A stretch of 64,000 nucleotides of DNA from Pisaster brevispinus (GCA_023634235.1 JAMKCF010000020.1:3162001-3226000); one strand, 5' to 3'; counted from the first letter of the stretch, positions 11,321 to 21,179 are shown. The notes: generated by a model not told the origin, from the letters alone. Made by a program: numbers and translations.

Positions 11321-11945
11321 GTATGTTAAGAAATGTAAATTCTTTTAAGTGTAAGCAACCCTCATTGCTGTGTCTACATGAAAGAATTTTTACGAGGCAA
11401 TGATGTGTCGTCTCATCATTTTCTCTGAACCTCGTGTTTTCCTGTCCCTCATAACTTGCCATCTTAAACATGGTCCTTTCTCCTCAGTTGTTTAGCTCTG
11501 TGCATTGATTTTAGACTCTTAAATTGTCAACAAAACAATGTCGTGCCTTCTCTTCACTTTTTCTGACTCGCATGTTGTCCTGTCTCTCATAACTTGGCAC
11601 CTGAATGATTATTGAACTTTCAAATTCCACATGATCCGATGTTGTTCTGTCTTTGTTTGTTTTTTAGGCTCTTGTTGTCTAGTCCCTCCAAATTTAAACA
11701 TTTTAAAGATTTTAAATTGTGCACATTTAAATTTGACATTGTTCCTCTCTCAAATTATTCATTAGCAGATGTTGTGCTGTCTTTGTTTTCTTTGAGGCTC
11801 ATGTTGTCTAGTCGGATTAAAACTCTATTGAATTTTCAACTCTTACACTTTTTCATTAACCACTTTTGTGCCGTCTCTTTATTCTCTTTAAGCATGGTGA
11901 CATTTTACGAGAAGTTTACAACAGCGTGTTTTATTTTGTTTGCAG

Positions 11946-12073
11946 ATTTTTCACTGATTCAAGAGAATATCCATCATTGACAAAGCTTCTTGCATCAGAA
12001 GGTGTGCTTCTATCTAGGTCGATTTTGAATATCATGTTTTTGCTGGCTACGCATCACTCTCTCCCTTTGTGAG
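11946..12073 (+). pseudogene. Type II exon-like cassette, in-frame stop
   Basis: A 128-bp block lies between 'TTTTATTTTGTTTGCAG' and 'GTGAG|GTATGTTG'. The frame reads D-F-S-L-I-Q-E-N-I-H-H, then TGA. 'CTATCTAGGTC' is also present. Good splice signals, no coding capacity in the family frame. Confidence 0.45.
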
Positions 12074-12505
12074 GTATGTTGAAAAATGTCATTTCTCCTT
12101 AGTTTTGTAACCCCGTGCAATGATGTCAGCTTTTTATGGGTTCACGATGCTGTGATGTCTCTCTCTTCAATTTCTCAAATCCTCATGTTGTCCAGTCCCT
12201 CAAAACTTGACCCCATAATATTTGTTAAACTCTATAAATATTCACAAGCAATAGTGTTCAGGAGTTAATGTGGTGCCGTCTCATCAGTTCTCTAAAACCT
12301 AATGTTGTCGTATCCCTCATAGATAATGGATATTCAACTTTAACATTTTTCATGAGCCGGAGTTTTGCTGTCTTTAGACAGTGCTGTCACATCATTTCTT
12401 CTGCAACAAGTGTTGTCTTGTCTCTCATAACTTGCCACTTGAATGATTGTTGAACCTTTAAACTATTCACCACCTGATCAAAAATTAAGACAAATTAGTT
12501 TGCAG

Positions 12506-12530
12506 ATTATTCATTGAATTAGGAGTAGTT
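12506..12530 (+). pseudogene. Stub of a cassette
   Basis: 'AATTAGTTTGCAG' is followed by ATTATTCATTGAATTAGGAG. It then breaks into other sequence after about 25 bp. Only the acceptor side is present. Confidence 0.4.
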
Positions 12531-12688
12531 TCTATCCTGTTAAACTATTCACAAGCTAACTTTGTGCTGTCTTTGGTTTTCTGTTAGGCTCCTGTTGCCT
12601 AGTCTCTCCAACATTAAGCGCTGTAATGTTTTCCTACTTTGAATATTTGATAAATGTTTAAGACAGTGTGTCTTATTTCTTTTTGCAG

Positions 12689-12942
12689 ATTCTCTGATTG
12701 AAGATAGCATTCATGTTGGCATAGACTTAATTTATCAGGAGACGACCATGAAATTAAAGTTGGACGATGGTGACATCAGCAGAAAAAGAAGTTGGGAGAT
12801 TAGTGTCAGTCTGCGTGAACACGATAAAGATGTGAAATTAGCAATCCGTGTAAATAACAACTTTCTTGAATGTTTATGTTGTAGAAGATGGAAACGGTCT
12901 GAAACTGCATGGGTGGAAAATGTCGGGTACGTGAATAGTTAA
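12689..12942 (+). CDS. Candidate terminal exon related to the cassettes
   Basis: It follows 'CTTATTTCTTTTTGCAG' and stays open for 84 codons to TAA at 12940-12942. Its first third is a divergent cassette: D-S-L-I-E-DSIHVGIDLIYQE and then MKLKLDDGD align with DYSLVEESIHHEQ...GDASIKVKLEC. It then continues into sequence not seen in other copies (RKRSWEISVSLREHDKDVK, then LAIRVNNNFLECLCC), where they have a donor. The lysine/aspartate-rich reading looks more like real coding sequence than anything else in 1-13 kb. This could be the last exon of a gene from which the cassettes were duplicated. The end of the frame runs into degenerate units of the 48-bp minisatellite, so the stop may be acquired. 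I do not recognise the protein. Confidence 0.35.
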
Positions 12943-13535
12943 CTGTTTAGAACTGTATGGGTGGAAAATGCTGGGAATAGCAAACTGTCTTAAACTGTAT
13001 GGGTGGAATACGTTGTTTGAGGAAGTAGTAAACCGTGTTAAGAAATATAGGAAGAATATATTGAAAAAGGAATAAAAGAAAAATAAACTGGTGTGAAAAA
13101 TAATGTGTACGGTGTTGGTTGTGTTCTAAAAAATTTTGGGTAAGTGAATAGGAAACTGTACGGAAGGAATATATCGGGTACGTGGATAGCAAACTGTCTG
13201 AAACTGTACGGAAGGAATATATCGGGTACGTGGATAGCAAACTGTCTTAAACTGTACGGAAGGAATATATCGGGTACGTGGATAGCAAACTGTCTTAAAC
13301 TGTACGGAAGGAATATATCGGGTACGTGGATAGCAAACTGTCTGAAACTGTACGGAAGGAATATATCGGGTACGTGGATAGCAAACTGTCTAAAACTGTA
13401 CGGAAGGAATATATCGGGTACGTGGATAGCAAACTGTCTGAAACTGTACGGAAGGAATATATCAGGTACGTGGATAGCAAACTCTTAAACTGTACGGAAG
13501 AAATATATATGGTATGTGAATAGGAAACCGTAATA
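12893..13535 (+). repeat. 48-bp minisatellite, copy 1
   Basis: The unit contains 'GGTACGTGGATAGCAAACTG' and 'ACTGTACGGAAGGAATATAT'. About seven near-identical units span 13150-13530. Older, diverged units (ACTGTATGGGTGGAA...) extend left to about 12893, overlapping the candidate exon end. The unit is 48 bp, so peptide repeats appear in several frames on both strands; none is evidence of coding. Confidence 0.9.
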
Positions 13536-13544
13536 ATATATAAT

Positions 13545-13778
13545 GGGAATATTAACAGTATATGGATGATGAGGGTGTGGGATGGAGCTTCGTAGGAAGT
13601 GGATGAACGTAGCATAGGGAATAGGGACGGGGGTCAGGGGGCGTAGCCCCCTGAGGGCGCGGGGCGGAGCCACGCAGGAAGCGGCCGTAGGCCGCGCCGA
13701 TTTTTATGGGGTATTTTTATGGGGTATTTTTATGGGGTATTGTTCCTATGTTTCGTCTTTGTTTTTTTATTTTTCTTT
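13545..13778 (+). repeat. GC-rich hairpin block, copy 1
   Basis: This is a GC-rich island in AT-rich DNA. It holds two perfect short hairpins with a GTA loop: GGGGGC-GTA-GCCCCC at 13637-13651 and GCGGCC-GTA-GGCCGC at 13681-13695. Three copies of a 13-bp 'ATGGGGTATTTTT' follow, then a T-rich run leading into the hexamer array. The whole block is repeated at 14581-14818. Confidence 0.85.
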
Positions 13779-13907
13779 AAGTATAAGTATAAGTATAAGT
13801 ATAAGTATAAGTATAAGTATAAGTATAAGTATAAGTATAAGTATAAGTATAAGTATAAGTATAAGTATAAGTATAAGTATAAGTATAAGTATAAGTATAA
13901 GTATAAC
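13779..13907 (+). repeat. AAGTAT hexamer array 1
   Basis: About 21 perfect copies of AAGTAT, ending sharply at a type A satellite monomer (GTAGTCCCTCAAATTC). Confidence 0.95.
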
Positions 13908-14173
13908 TGTGTAGTCCCTCAAATTCTGATAGATGTAACGACATTTCAACACTTTAATTTTTCACGAAAAAATGTTGTGACGCCTTAACATTTTCTTTGA
14001 ACCTCATGTTGCCCTGTCACTCACAACTTGCCAACGAAATGATGTTCAACTCTCAAAATAATTTTAAGCAGATGTTGTGTTTTTCGTTTTTTATTTGAGG
14101 CTCCCATTGCCTAGTCCATCAAAAATTAACCCTCGTGACGATATTTCAACTCTTAAATTGTTCAAGAGACAAT
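13908..14173 (+). repeat. Island of ~100-bp satellite monomers
   Basis: About 265 bp of the same A/B monomers as 1-12.7 kb ('GTAGTCCCTCAAATTCTG', 'CAACTCTTAAATTGTTCAAG') lie between two composite blocks. This shows that the composite was inserted into, or amplified within, the satellite. Confidence 0.85.
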
Positions 14174-14545
14174 AGCAAACTGTCTGAAACTGTACGGAAG
14201 GAATATATCGGGTACGTGGATAGCAAACTGTCTTAAACTGTACGGAAGGAATATATGGGGTACGTGGATAGCAAACTGTCTTAAACTGTACGGAAGGAAT
14301 ATATCGGGTACGTGGATAGCAAACTGTCTTAAACTGTACGGAAGGAATATATCGGGTACGTGGATAGCAAACTGTCTTAAACTGTACGGAAGGAATATAT
14401 CGGGTACGTGGATAGCAAACTGTCTTAAACTGTACGGAAGGAATATATCGGGTACGTGGATAGCAAACTGTCTTAAACTGTACGGAAGGATTATATCGGG
14501 TACGTGGATAGCAAACTGTCTTAAACTGTACGGAAGAAATATATA
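14174..14545 (+). repeat. 48-bp minisatellite, copy 2
   Basis: Nearly eight units of the same 48-bp repeat as 13.15-13.53 kb, with very few differences between units. One unit has ATATGGGG for ATATCGGG. It ends with the same degenerate 'AAGAAATATATATGGTATGTG' edge as copy 1. Confidence 0.9.
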
Positions 14546-14580
14546 TGGTATGTGAATAAGAAACTGTAATAATATATAAT

Positions 14581-14818
14581 GGGAATATTGACAGTATATG
14601 GATGATGAGTGCGTGGGATGGAGCTTCGCAGGAAGTGGATGAACGTACCATAGAGAATAGGGACGGGGGTCGGGGGGCGTAGCCCCCTGAGGGCGCGGGG
14701 CGGAGCCACGCAGGAAGCGGCCGGAGGCCGCGCCGATTTTTATGGGGTATTTTTATGGGGTATTTTTATGGGGTATTGTTCCTATGTTTCGTCTTTGTTT
14801 TTTTATTTTTCTTTAATT
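14581..14818 (+). repeat. GC-rich hairpin block, copy 2
   Basis: Near-identical to 13545-13778. The first hairpin is at 14673-14687 (loop GTA). The second, at 14717-14731, keeps both arms, but its loop is GGA instead of GTA. Confidence 0.85.
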
Positions 14819-16235
14819 TTAAGTATAAGTATAAGTATAAGTATAAGTATAAGTATAAGTATAAGTATAAGTATAAGTATAAGTATAAGTATAAGTATAA
14901 GTATAAGTATAAGTATAAGTATAAGTATAAGTATAAGTATAAGTATAAGTATAAGTATAAGTATAAGTATAAGTATAAGTATAAGTATAAGTATAAGTAT
15001 AAGTATAAGTATAAGTATAAGTATAAGTATAAGTATAAGTATAAGTATAAGTATAAGTATAAGTATAAGTATAAGTATAAGTATAAGTATAAGTATAAGT
15101 ATAAGTATAAGTATAAGTATAAGTATAAGTATAAGTATAAGTATAAGTATAAGTATAAGTATAAGTATAAGTATAAGTATAAGTATAAGTATAAGTATAA
15201 GTATAAGTATAAGTATAAGTATAAGTATAAGTATAAGTATAAGTATAAGTATAAGTATAAGTATAAGTATAAGTATAAGTATAAGTATAAGTATAAGTAT
15301 AAGTATAAGTATAAGTATAAGTATAAGTATAAGTATAAGTATAAGTATAAGTATAAGTATAAGTATAAGTATAAGTATAAGTATAAGTATAAGTATAAGT
15401 ATAAGTATAAGTATAAGTATAAGTATAAGTATAAGTATAAGTATAAGTATAAGTATAAGTATAAGTATAAGTATAAGTATAAGTATAAGTATAAGTATAA
15501 GTATAAGTATAAGTATAAGTATAAGTATAAGTATAAGTATAAGTATAAGTATAAGTATAAGTATAAGTATAAGTATAAGTATAAGTATAAGTATAAGTAT
15601 AAGTATAAGTATAAGTATAAGTATAAGTATAAGTATAAGTATAAGTATAAGTATAAGTATAAGTATAAGTATAAGTATAAGTATAAGTATAAGTATAAGT
15701 ATAAGAATAAGTATAAGAATAAGAATAAGAATAAGAATAAGAATAAGAATAAGAATAAGAATAAGAATAAGAATAAGAATAAGAATAAGAATAAGAATAA
15801 GAATAAGAATAAGAATAAGAATAAGAATAAGAATAAGAATAAGAATAAGAATAAGAATAAGAATAAGAATAAGAATAAGAATAAGAATAAGAATAAGAAT
15901 AAGAATAAGAATAAGAATAAGAATAAGAATAAGAATAAGAATAAGAATAAGAATAAGAATAAGAATAAGAATAAGAATAAGAATAAGAATAAGAATAAGA
16001 ATAAGAATAAGAATAAGAATAAGAATAAGAATAAGAATAAGAATAAGAATAAGAATAAGAATAAGAATAAGAATAAGAATAAGAATAAGAATAAGAATAA
16101 GAATAAGAATAAGAATAAGAATAAGAATAAGAATAAGAATAAGAATAAGAATAAGAATAAGAATAAGAATAAGAATAAGAATAAGAATAAGAATAAGAAT
16201 AAGAATAAGAATAAGAATAAGAATAAGAATAAGAA
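14819..16235 (+). repeat. Long AAGTAT array changing to AAGAAT
   Basis: About 147 perfect AAGTAT units run to roughly 15703. A short mixed zone (AAGAATAAGTATAAGAAT) follows, then about 88 AAGAAT units to 16235. There are almost no errors over 1.4 kb. Open frames of about 490-530 aa here on both strands (YK, SI, LY, NK, RI, LF, SY dipeptides) are artefacts of a stop-free hexamer. Confidence 0.97.
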
Positions 16236-17045
16236 AGATAAGCTAAAAATGAACATTTATTGTAAAAATTTAAGACAAAATTTTGATACAAAATTACATG
16301 CAATTTCAAGCAAAGTTTTTCACCATTACTATCAAAGTTTGAAAATATTTTAAGCAAAATACAATATTTTTTACAAAAACAACAAATTATGGAAAATTTT
16401 AAGAACAAAACGTTTTTAAGCAAAGTTTGACGCCATTACTAGCAAAGTTTGACAGCATTTTAAGCAAAGTTGGACAAAATTTTATGCAAAATGTTTAGCA
16501 AAGTTTGATCAAATTTTTAGCAAAGTTTGACGCAATGTTCAGCAAAGTTTGACGCAATGTTCAGCAAAGTTTGACACAATGTTCAGCAAAGTTTGACGCA
16601 ATGTTCAGCAAAGTTTGACGCAATGTTCAGCAAAGTTTGACAAAATATTTAGCAAAATTCTAGCAAAGTTTGATGCAATTTCTAGCTAAGTTTGAAAAAA
16701 TTTTAAGCAAAATACAACAAATTATGGAAAATGTTTAGAACATATTTATCACTAAAAATATTGTACAAAATTTTCAAGCAAAATTTGACGCCAATACCAG
16801 CAAAGTTGGACAAAATTTAAAGCAAAGTTTGACACCAATACTAGCAAAGTTAGATGCCGTTGCTTAGCAAAGTTTGACATAATGTTCAGCAAAGTTTAAC
16901 ACCATTACTAGCAAAGTTTGAAAACATTTTAAGCAAAATACAGCAATTTAAGGACAAAAGTTAGACTCCATGTTTAGCAAAGTTTGATGCAATTTTAAGC
17001 AAAGTTTGACACAATTACTAGCAAAGTTTGAAAACATTTTAAGTT
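16236..17045 (+). repeat. ~22-bp AGCAAAGTTTGAC repeat, copy 1
   Basis: An irregular tandem repeat built on AGCAAAGTTTGAC plus a variable spacer (GCAATGTTC, GCCATTACT, AAAATTTTA). The most regular part is 16521-16640. It is preceded by the 'AAAGATAAGCTAAAAATGAA' edge that also follows the second hexamer array. Confidence 0.85.
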
Positions 17046-17403
17046 GACAATTTTACCAAGTTTACATAAGGAAATGGAATCTTTACGTTCTGTCGACAGC
17101 AAATGTTGTACATCTCTTCTAGAACCAGTTCTTGATAGCTTGGCTTGACATAGAATCAGAATCATAGCACAGTGGAGAATCAGCGTTGTTCAATATCAAC
17201 TGTAGTAGAAAATAAAAAACATTTAGAATAAAGCAAACAGCCTTTATTGTAAAATCTGTACACTGTTTAACTATTGCTAAGTCAAAGTTTGTCCCCATTT
17301 TTTTTTTTTGGGGGGGGGGGGTTTTAACGGAAGTTAGACGCCCCTAGCATAACCAAATTTCTAGGCATGTTACATGAAATTTCTAGCATAGTTTGACATT
17401 TTT
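17046..17403 (+). repeat. Unique tail of the ~1.6-kb duplicated unit, copy 1
   Basis: 'GGAATCTTTACGTTCTGTCG' to 'CATGTTACATGAAATTTCTA' is repeated at 18670-19020 with few differences. It contains a T-run followed by a G-run at about 17299-17323. No coding signal seen. Confidence 0.85.
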
Positions 17404-17874
17404 GTATAAGTATAAGTATAAGTATAAGTATAAGTATAAGTATAAGTATAAGTATAAGTATAAGTATAAGTATAAGTATAAGTATAAGTATAAGTATAAG
17501 TATAAGTATAAGTATAAGTATAAGTATAAGTATAAGTATAAGTATAAGTATAAGTATAAGTATAAGTATAAGTATAAGTATAAGTATAAGTATAAGTATA
17601 AGTATAAGTATAAGTATAAGAATAAGAATAAGAATAAGAATAAGAATAAGAATAAGAATAAGAATAAGAATAAGAATAAGAATAAGAATAAGAATAAGAA
17701 TAAGAATAAGAATAAGAATAAGAATAAGAATAAGAATAAGAATAAGAATAAGAATAAGAATAAGAATAAGAATAAGAATAAGAATAAGAATAAGAATAAG
17801 AATAAGAATAAGAATAAGAATAAGAATAAGAATAAGAATAAGAATAAGAATAAGAATAAGAATAAGAATAAGAA
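17404..17874 (+). repeat. Hexamer array AAGTAT to AAGAAT, second copy
   Basis: About 36 AAGTAT units (to about 17617) are followed by about 43 AAGAAT units, ending with the same 'AAGAAAGATAAGC' edge as the first long array. The order of the two variants is the same as in the first, which indicates duplication of the boundary rather than independent origin. Confidence 0.97.
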
Positions 17875-19020
17875 AGATAAGCTAAAAATGAACATTTATG
17901 GTAAAAATTTAAGACAATTTTTAAAGTTTAAGATAATTGTAATCCAAAATTTTGATACAAAATTACATGCAATTTCAAGCAAAGTTTTTCACCATTACTA
18001 TCAAAGTTTGAAAATATTTAAGCAAAATACAATATTTTTTACAAAAACAACAAATTATGGAAAATTTAGAACAAAACGTTTTTAAGCAAAGTTTGACGCC
18101 ATTACTAGCAAAGTTTGACAGCATTTTAAGCAAATCTTCTATGAGTTAATGCAATTTCAAGCAAAGTTTGACACCAATACAAGCAAAGTTGGACAACATT
18201 TTAAGCAAAATGTTTAGCAAAGTTTGATCCAATTTTTAGCAAAGTTTGACGCAATGTTCAGCAAAGTTTGACGCAATGTTCAGCAAAGTTTGACGCAATG
18301 TTCAGCAAAGTTTGACGCAATGTTCAGCTAAGTTTGACGCAATGTTCAGCAAAGTTTGACAATATTTAGCAAAATTCTAGCAAAGTTTGATGCAATTTCT
18401 AGCTAAGTTTGAAAAAATTTTAAGCAAAATACAACAAAATATGGAAAATGTTAAGAACATATTTATCACAAAAATATTGTACAAAATTTTCAAGCAAAAT
18501 TTGACGCCAATACCAGCAAAGTTGGACAAAATTTCAAGCAGAGTTTGATCCAATTTAAAGCAAAGTTTGACACCAATACTAGCAAAGTTAGATGCCGTTG
18601 CTTAGCAAAGTTTGACATAATGTTCAGCAAAGTTTAACACCATTACTAGCAAAGTTTGAAAACATTTTAAGTTGACAATTTTACCAAGTTAACATAAGGA
18701 AATGGAATCTTTACGTTCTGTCGACAGCAAATGTTGTACATCTCTTCTAGAACCAGTTCTTGATGGCTTGGCTTGACATAGAATCAGAATCATAGCACAG
18801 TGGAGAATCAGCGTTGTTCAATATCAACTGTAGTAGAAAATAAAAAACATTTAGAATAAAGCAAACAGCCTTTAATGTAAAATCTGTACACTGTTTAACT
18901 ATTGCTAAGTCAAAGTTTGTCCCCATTATTTTTGTTTTTTTTGGGGGGGTTTAACAAGTTTGATGCCCCTAGCATAACCAAATTTCTAGGCATGTTACAT
19001 GAAATTTCTAGCATAGTTTG
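17875..19020 (+). repeat. ~22-bp repeat and unique tail, copy 2
   Basis: Second copy of 16236-17403: AGCAAAGTTTGAC repeats to about 18670, then the unique tail including 'CGACAGCAAATGTTGTACAT' and the T/G-run, ending at 'CTAGCATAGTTTGAAATT'. Small differences include extra pieces at 17915-17945 and 18136-18190. Confidence 0.85.
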
Positions 19021-19342
19021 AAATTTTTTTCTGACAATGTCAAGAATAGTTAACTGATGTCAACTATACAGATACCACACTGCAGTAAAGTTCAAGCATT
19101 TCCAACCAAATAAAGAGTCAGTTTGTAGCAAGTTTCAACAGGGTCTATGCAATTTGTAACAGTTTCAAAACAATTTCAACCAAATATAATTGCAACTTGT
19201 AGCAAAGCAGTTTTTACTAGTTACAAATACAACTTGAAGTTAGGTTTAAAGCAATCTCAACCAACTACAATTTAATAAACAGCAACTGCAGTATCAACCA
19301 GATATTAATGTAAGTAAGGTTTCAAAGCAATTTCAACCAAAT
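19021..19342. other. Low-copy spacer with loose AACCAAATAT motifs
   Basis: About 320 bp with scattered 'CAATTTCAACCAAATATAA' and 'TTGTAGCAA' motifs that look like the degenerate forerunner of the adjacent 38-bp array. No gene signal. Confidence 0.6.
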
Positions 19343-20278
19343 ATAAATGCAGTTTGCAACAAGAGCAATTTCAGCCAACCATAAATGCAGTTTGCAACAA
19401 GAGCGATTTCAGCCAACCATAAATGCAGTTTGCAACAAGAGCAATTTCAGCCAACCATAAATGCAGTTTGCAACAAGAGCGATTTCAGCCAACCATAAAT
19501 GCAGTTTGCAACAAGAGCGATTTCAGCCAACCATAAATGCAGTTTGCAACAAGAGCGATTTCAGCCAACCATAAATGCAGTTTGCAACAAGAGCGATTTC
19601 AGCCAACCATAAATGCAGTTTGCAACAAGAGCGATTTCAGCCAACCATAAATGCAGTTTGCAACAAGAGCGATTTCAGCTAAACATAAATGCAGTTTGCA
19701 ACAAGAGCATTTTCAGCTAAACATAAATGCAGTTTGCAACAAGAGCATTTTCAGCTAAACATAAATGCAGTTTGCAACAAGAGCATTTTCAGCTAAACAT
19801 AAATGCAGTTTGCAACAAGAGCATTTTCAGCTAAACACAAATGCAGTTTGCAACAAGAGCATTTTCAGCTAAACATAAATGCAGTTTGCAACAAGAGCAT
19901 TTTCAGCTAAACACAAATGCAGTTTGCAACAAGAGCAATTCCAGCTAAACATAAATGCAGTTTGCAACAAGAGCAATTCCAGCTAAACATAAATGCAGTT
20001 TGCAACAAGAGCGATTCCAGCTACATATAAATGTAGTTTGCAACAAGAGCAATTCCAGCTACATATAAATGTAGTTTGCAACAAGAGCAATTCCAGCTAA
20101 ACATAAATGCAGTTTGCAACAAGAGGGATTTCAGCTAAACATAAATGCAGTTTGCAACAAGAGCAATTTTAGCTAAACATAAATGCAGTTTGCAACAAGA
20201 GGGATTTCAGCTAAACATAAATGCAGTTTCCAACAAGAGCAATTCCAGCTACATATAAATGCAGTTTGCAACAAGATT
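19343..20278 (+). repeat. 38-bp minisatellite
   Basis: About 24 tandem units begin 'ATAAATGCAGTTTGCAACAA'. Variants follow in blocks: GAGCGATTTCAGCCAACC first, then GAGCATTTTCAGCTAAAC, then GAGCAATTCCAGCTAAAC and TACAT types. The blockwise order records successive local expansions. There are no unique spacers, so this is not a CRISPR-like array. Confidence 0.95.
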
Positions 20279-20502
20279 ATAACCGCAATGTGCTGTAGAC
20301 TTCGAATCAATTTCACAAAATTAAGATACAAGTGAAGCTAGAATTTAAGCAATTTGAAAATACATTTTTGTGTGAATTTTTAGCAAGATTGTACAATAGG
20401 TCAAGAATGTAAAAAAAAAAGTTTGAAATGTAATGCAAAGAGGGCAAGCTGAAATTTGAATCACACTTTCAGAGTTCTGGTGTAAACAGAAATAAAACTT
20501 AC

Positions 20503-20584
20503 AATGTTTTGGGATTGAACGGGGCAGGCTGCATGCATCCTTCAGGACTGACATCCTTCAGGGCTAACATGGGCAAGTAGTGGG
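20503..20584 (-). CDS. Candidate internal exon (minus strand)
   Basis: On the minus strand, 'TTGTTCAATTTCAG' precedes an 82-bp block followed by GTAAGTTTTATT, so both splice signals are strong. The only open frame needs two bases from the block to complete a codon. It reads HYLPMLALKDVSPEG, then CMQPAPFNPKT, and leaves two bases. The upstream candidate exon 20914-21147 ends with one base left over, so the two are phase-compatible across a 329-bp intron (T + CC = Ser). The product is not recognised. Confidence 0.3.
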
Positions 20585-20913
20585 CTGAAATTGAACAAGA
20601 AAATACATGGTGAATGTCGCTGCAATTTAATACATTGGTACAATCTTGCCAAAGCATAGTCGAAGCATAGACAATTTTTGTTTTTCCAGCAAAGAAAATA
20701 CAGTTGAGTAAGGCATTAGTTAACATCATCGAGCTCAGAAAATTACACAGTGAGTGCCGTTCCAAATAACAACCATGATAAACTTGAACAATCTTACTGG
20801 AACATTGTAGATAATCGGAAATTTACAAGCTGAAAGCAAAGAGAAATAATACTAATGTTATAAAATGGTACAGGACTTGATAAGTAGAGTAAGGCACCAG
20901 GAGAGACACTTAC

Positions 20914-21147
20914 ATGTTGGTGTAGTTTGGGTTTCAATGGTACAGATTGAAACCACCAGAGACCCAAGAGTTGACATCATCAGGCTCAGGACATTGAGAG
21001 CATCAGCAGAGCAGAGCACAGCACAGTTCACCACCAGCATCAGAACAGCATGCAATGAAGCCAACGGCCCAATGACCTGGGTTTTTATTCGCTCTCCGCA
21101 CGGCGGCACGCACTCGTCTACACAAAAGCCACTTTTTCACCAGCATT
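20914..21147 (-). CDS. Candidate exon with a hydrophobic segment (minus strand)
   Basis: A 234-bp block lies between 'TTTATTTTGTATTGCAG' and 'AACAT|GTAAGTGT'. The frame compatible with the downstream exon reads DECVPPCGERIKTQ, then VIGPLASLHAVLMLVVNCAV, then LCSADALNVLSLMMSTLGSL and VVSICTIETQTTPT, which looks like one or two membrane segments. This frame has a TGA three codons after the acceptor. A second acceptor inside the block ('TGGCTTTTGTGTAG', ending at about 21117) would avoid it. The opposite strand is also open for 100 codons, so coding status is uncertain. It could instead be a noncoding transcript exon. Confidence 0.3.
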
Positions 21148-21179
21148 CTGCAATACAAAATAAATAGGTTAACTTCATT

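Larger units (their letters stand above)
1..12680 (+). repeat. Diverged ~100-bp satellite-like array (alternating A and B monomers)
   Basis: The whole stretch is built from related monomers of about 100 bp. Type A carries 'GATGTTGTGCTGTCTTTGG' followed by a 'TTGAGGCTC' block and 'TAGTCCCTCAAAA'. Type B carries 'AATGTTGTGCCGTCTC' followed by a 'TCTGAACCTCATGTTGTCC' block and 'CCCTCATAACTTGCC'. A and B share the 'CAACTCTYAAATTRTTCA' junction and are clearly related to each other. Copies have diverged by substitutions and small indels, so the array is old. Longer blocks are repeated as higher-order units: 2.75-3.48 kb closely matches 8.42-9.17 kb. Short open frames here (60-120 aa) are scattered over frames and do not persist between copies. 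Interruptions are exon-like cassettes (listed separately) and a piggyBac-like end at 10.34-10.9 kb. Confidence 0.9.

Noticed and set aside
13144..14651. Repetitive frames in the 48-bp minisatellite (LYGRNISGTWIANC and its reverse-strand counterpart)
   Set aside because: 48 is divisible by 3, and three or more frames are open at once, so there is no evidence of coding.
14755..16423. Open frames of about 490-534 codons on both strands
   Set aside because: They are read-outs of the AAGTAT and AAGAAT hexamers, which lack stops in most frames; dipeptide repeats appear on both strands alike.
19343..20278. CRISPR-like look of the regular 38-bp direct repeats
   Set aside because: There are no unique spacers between repeats, the host is eukaryotic, and units vary blockwise as in a minisatellite.
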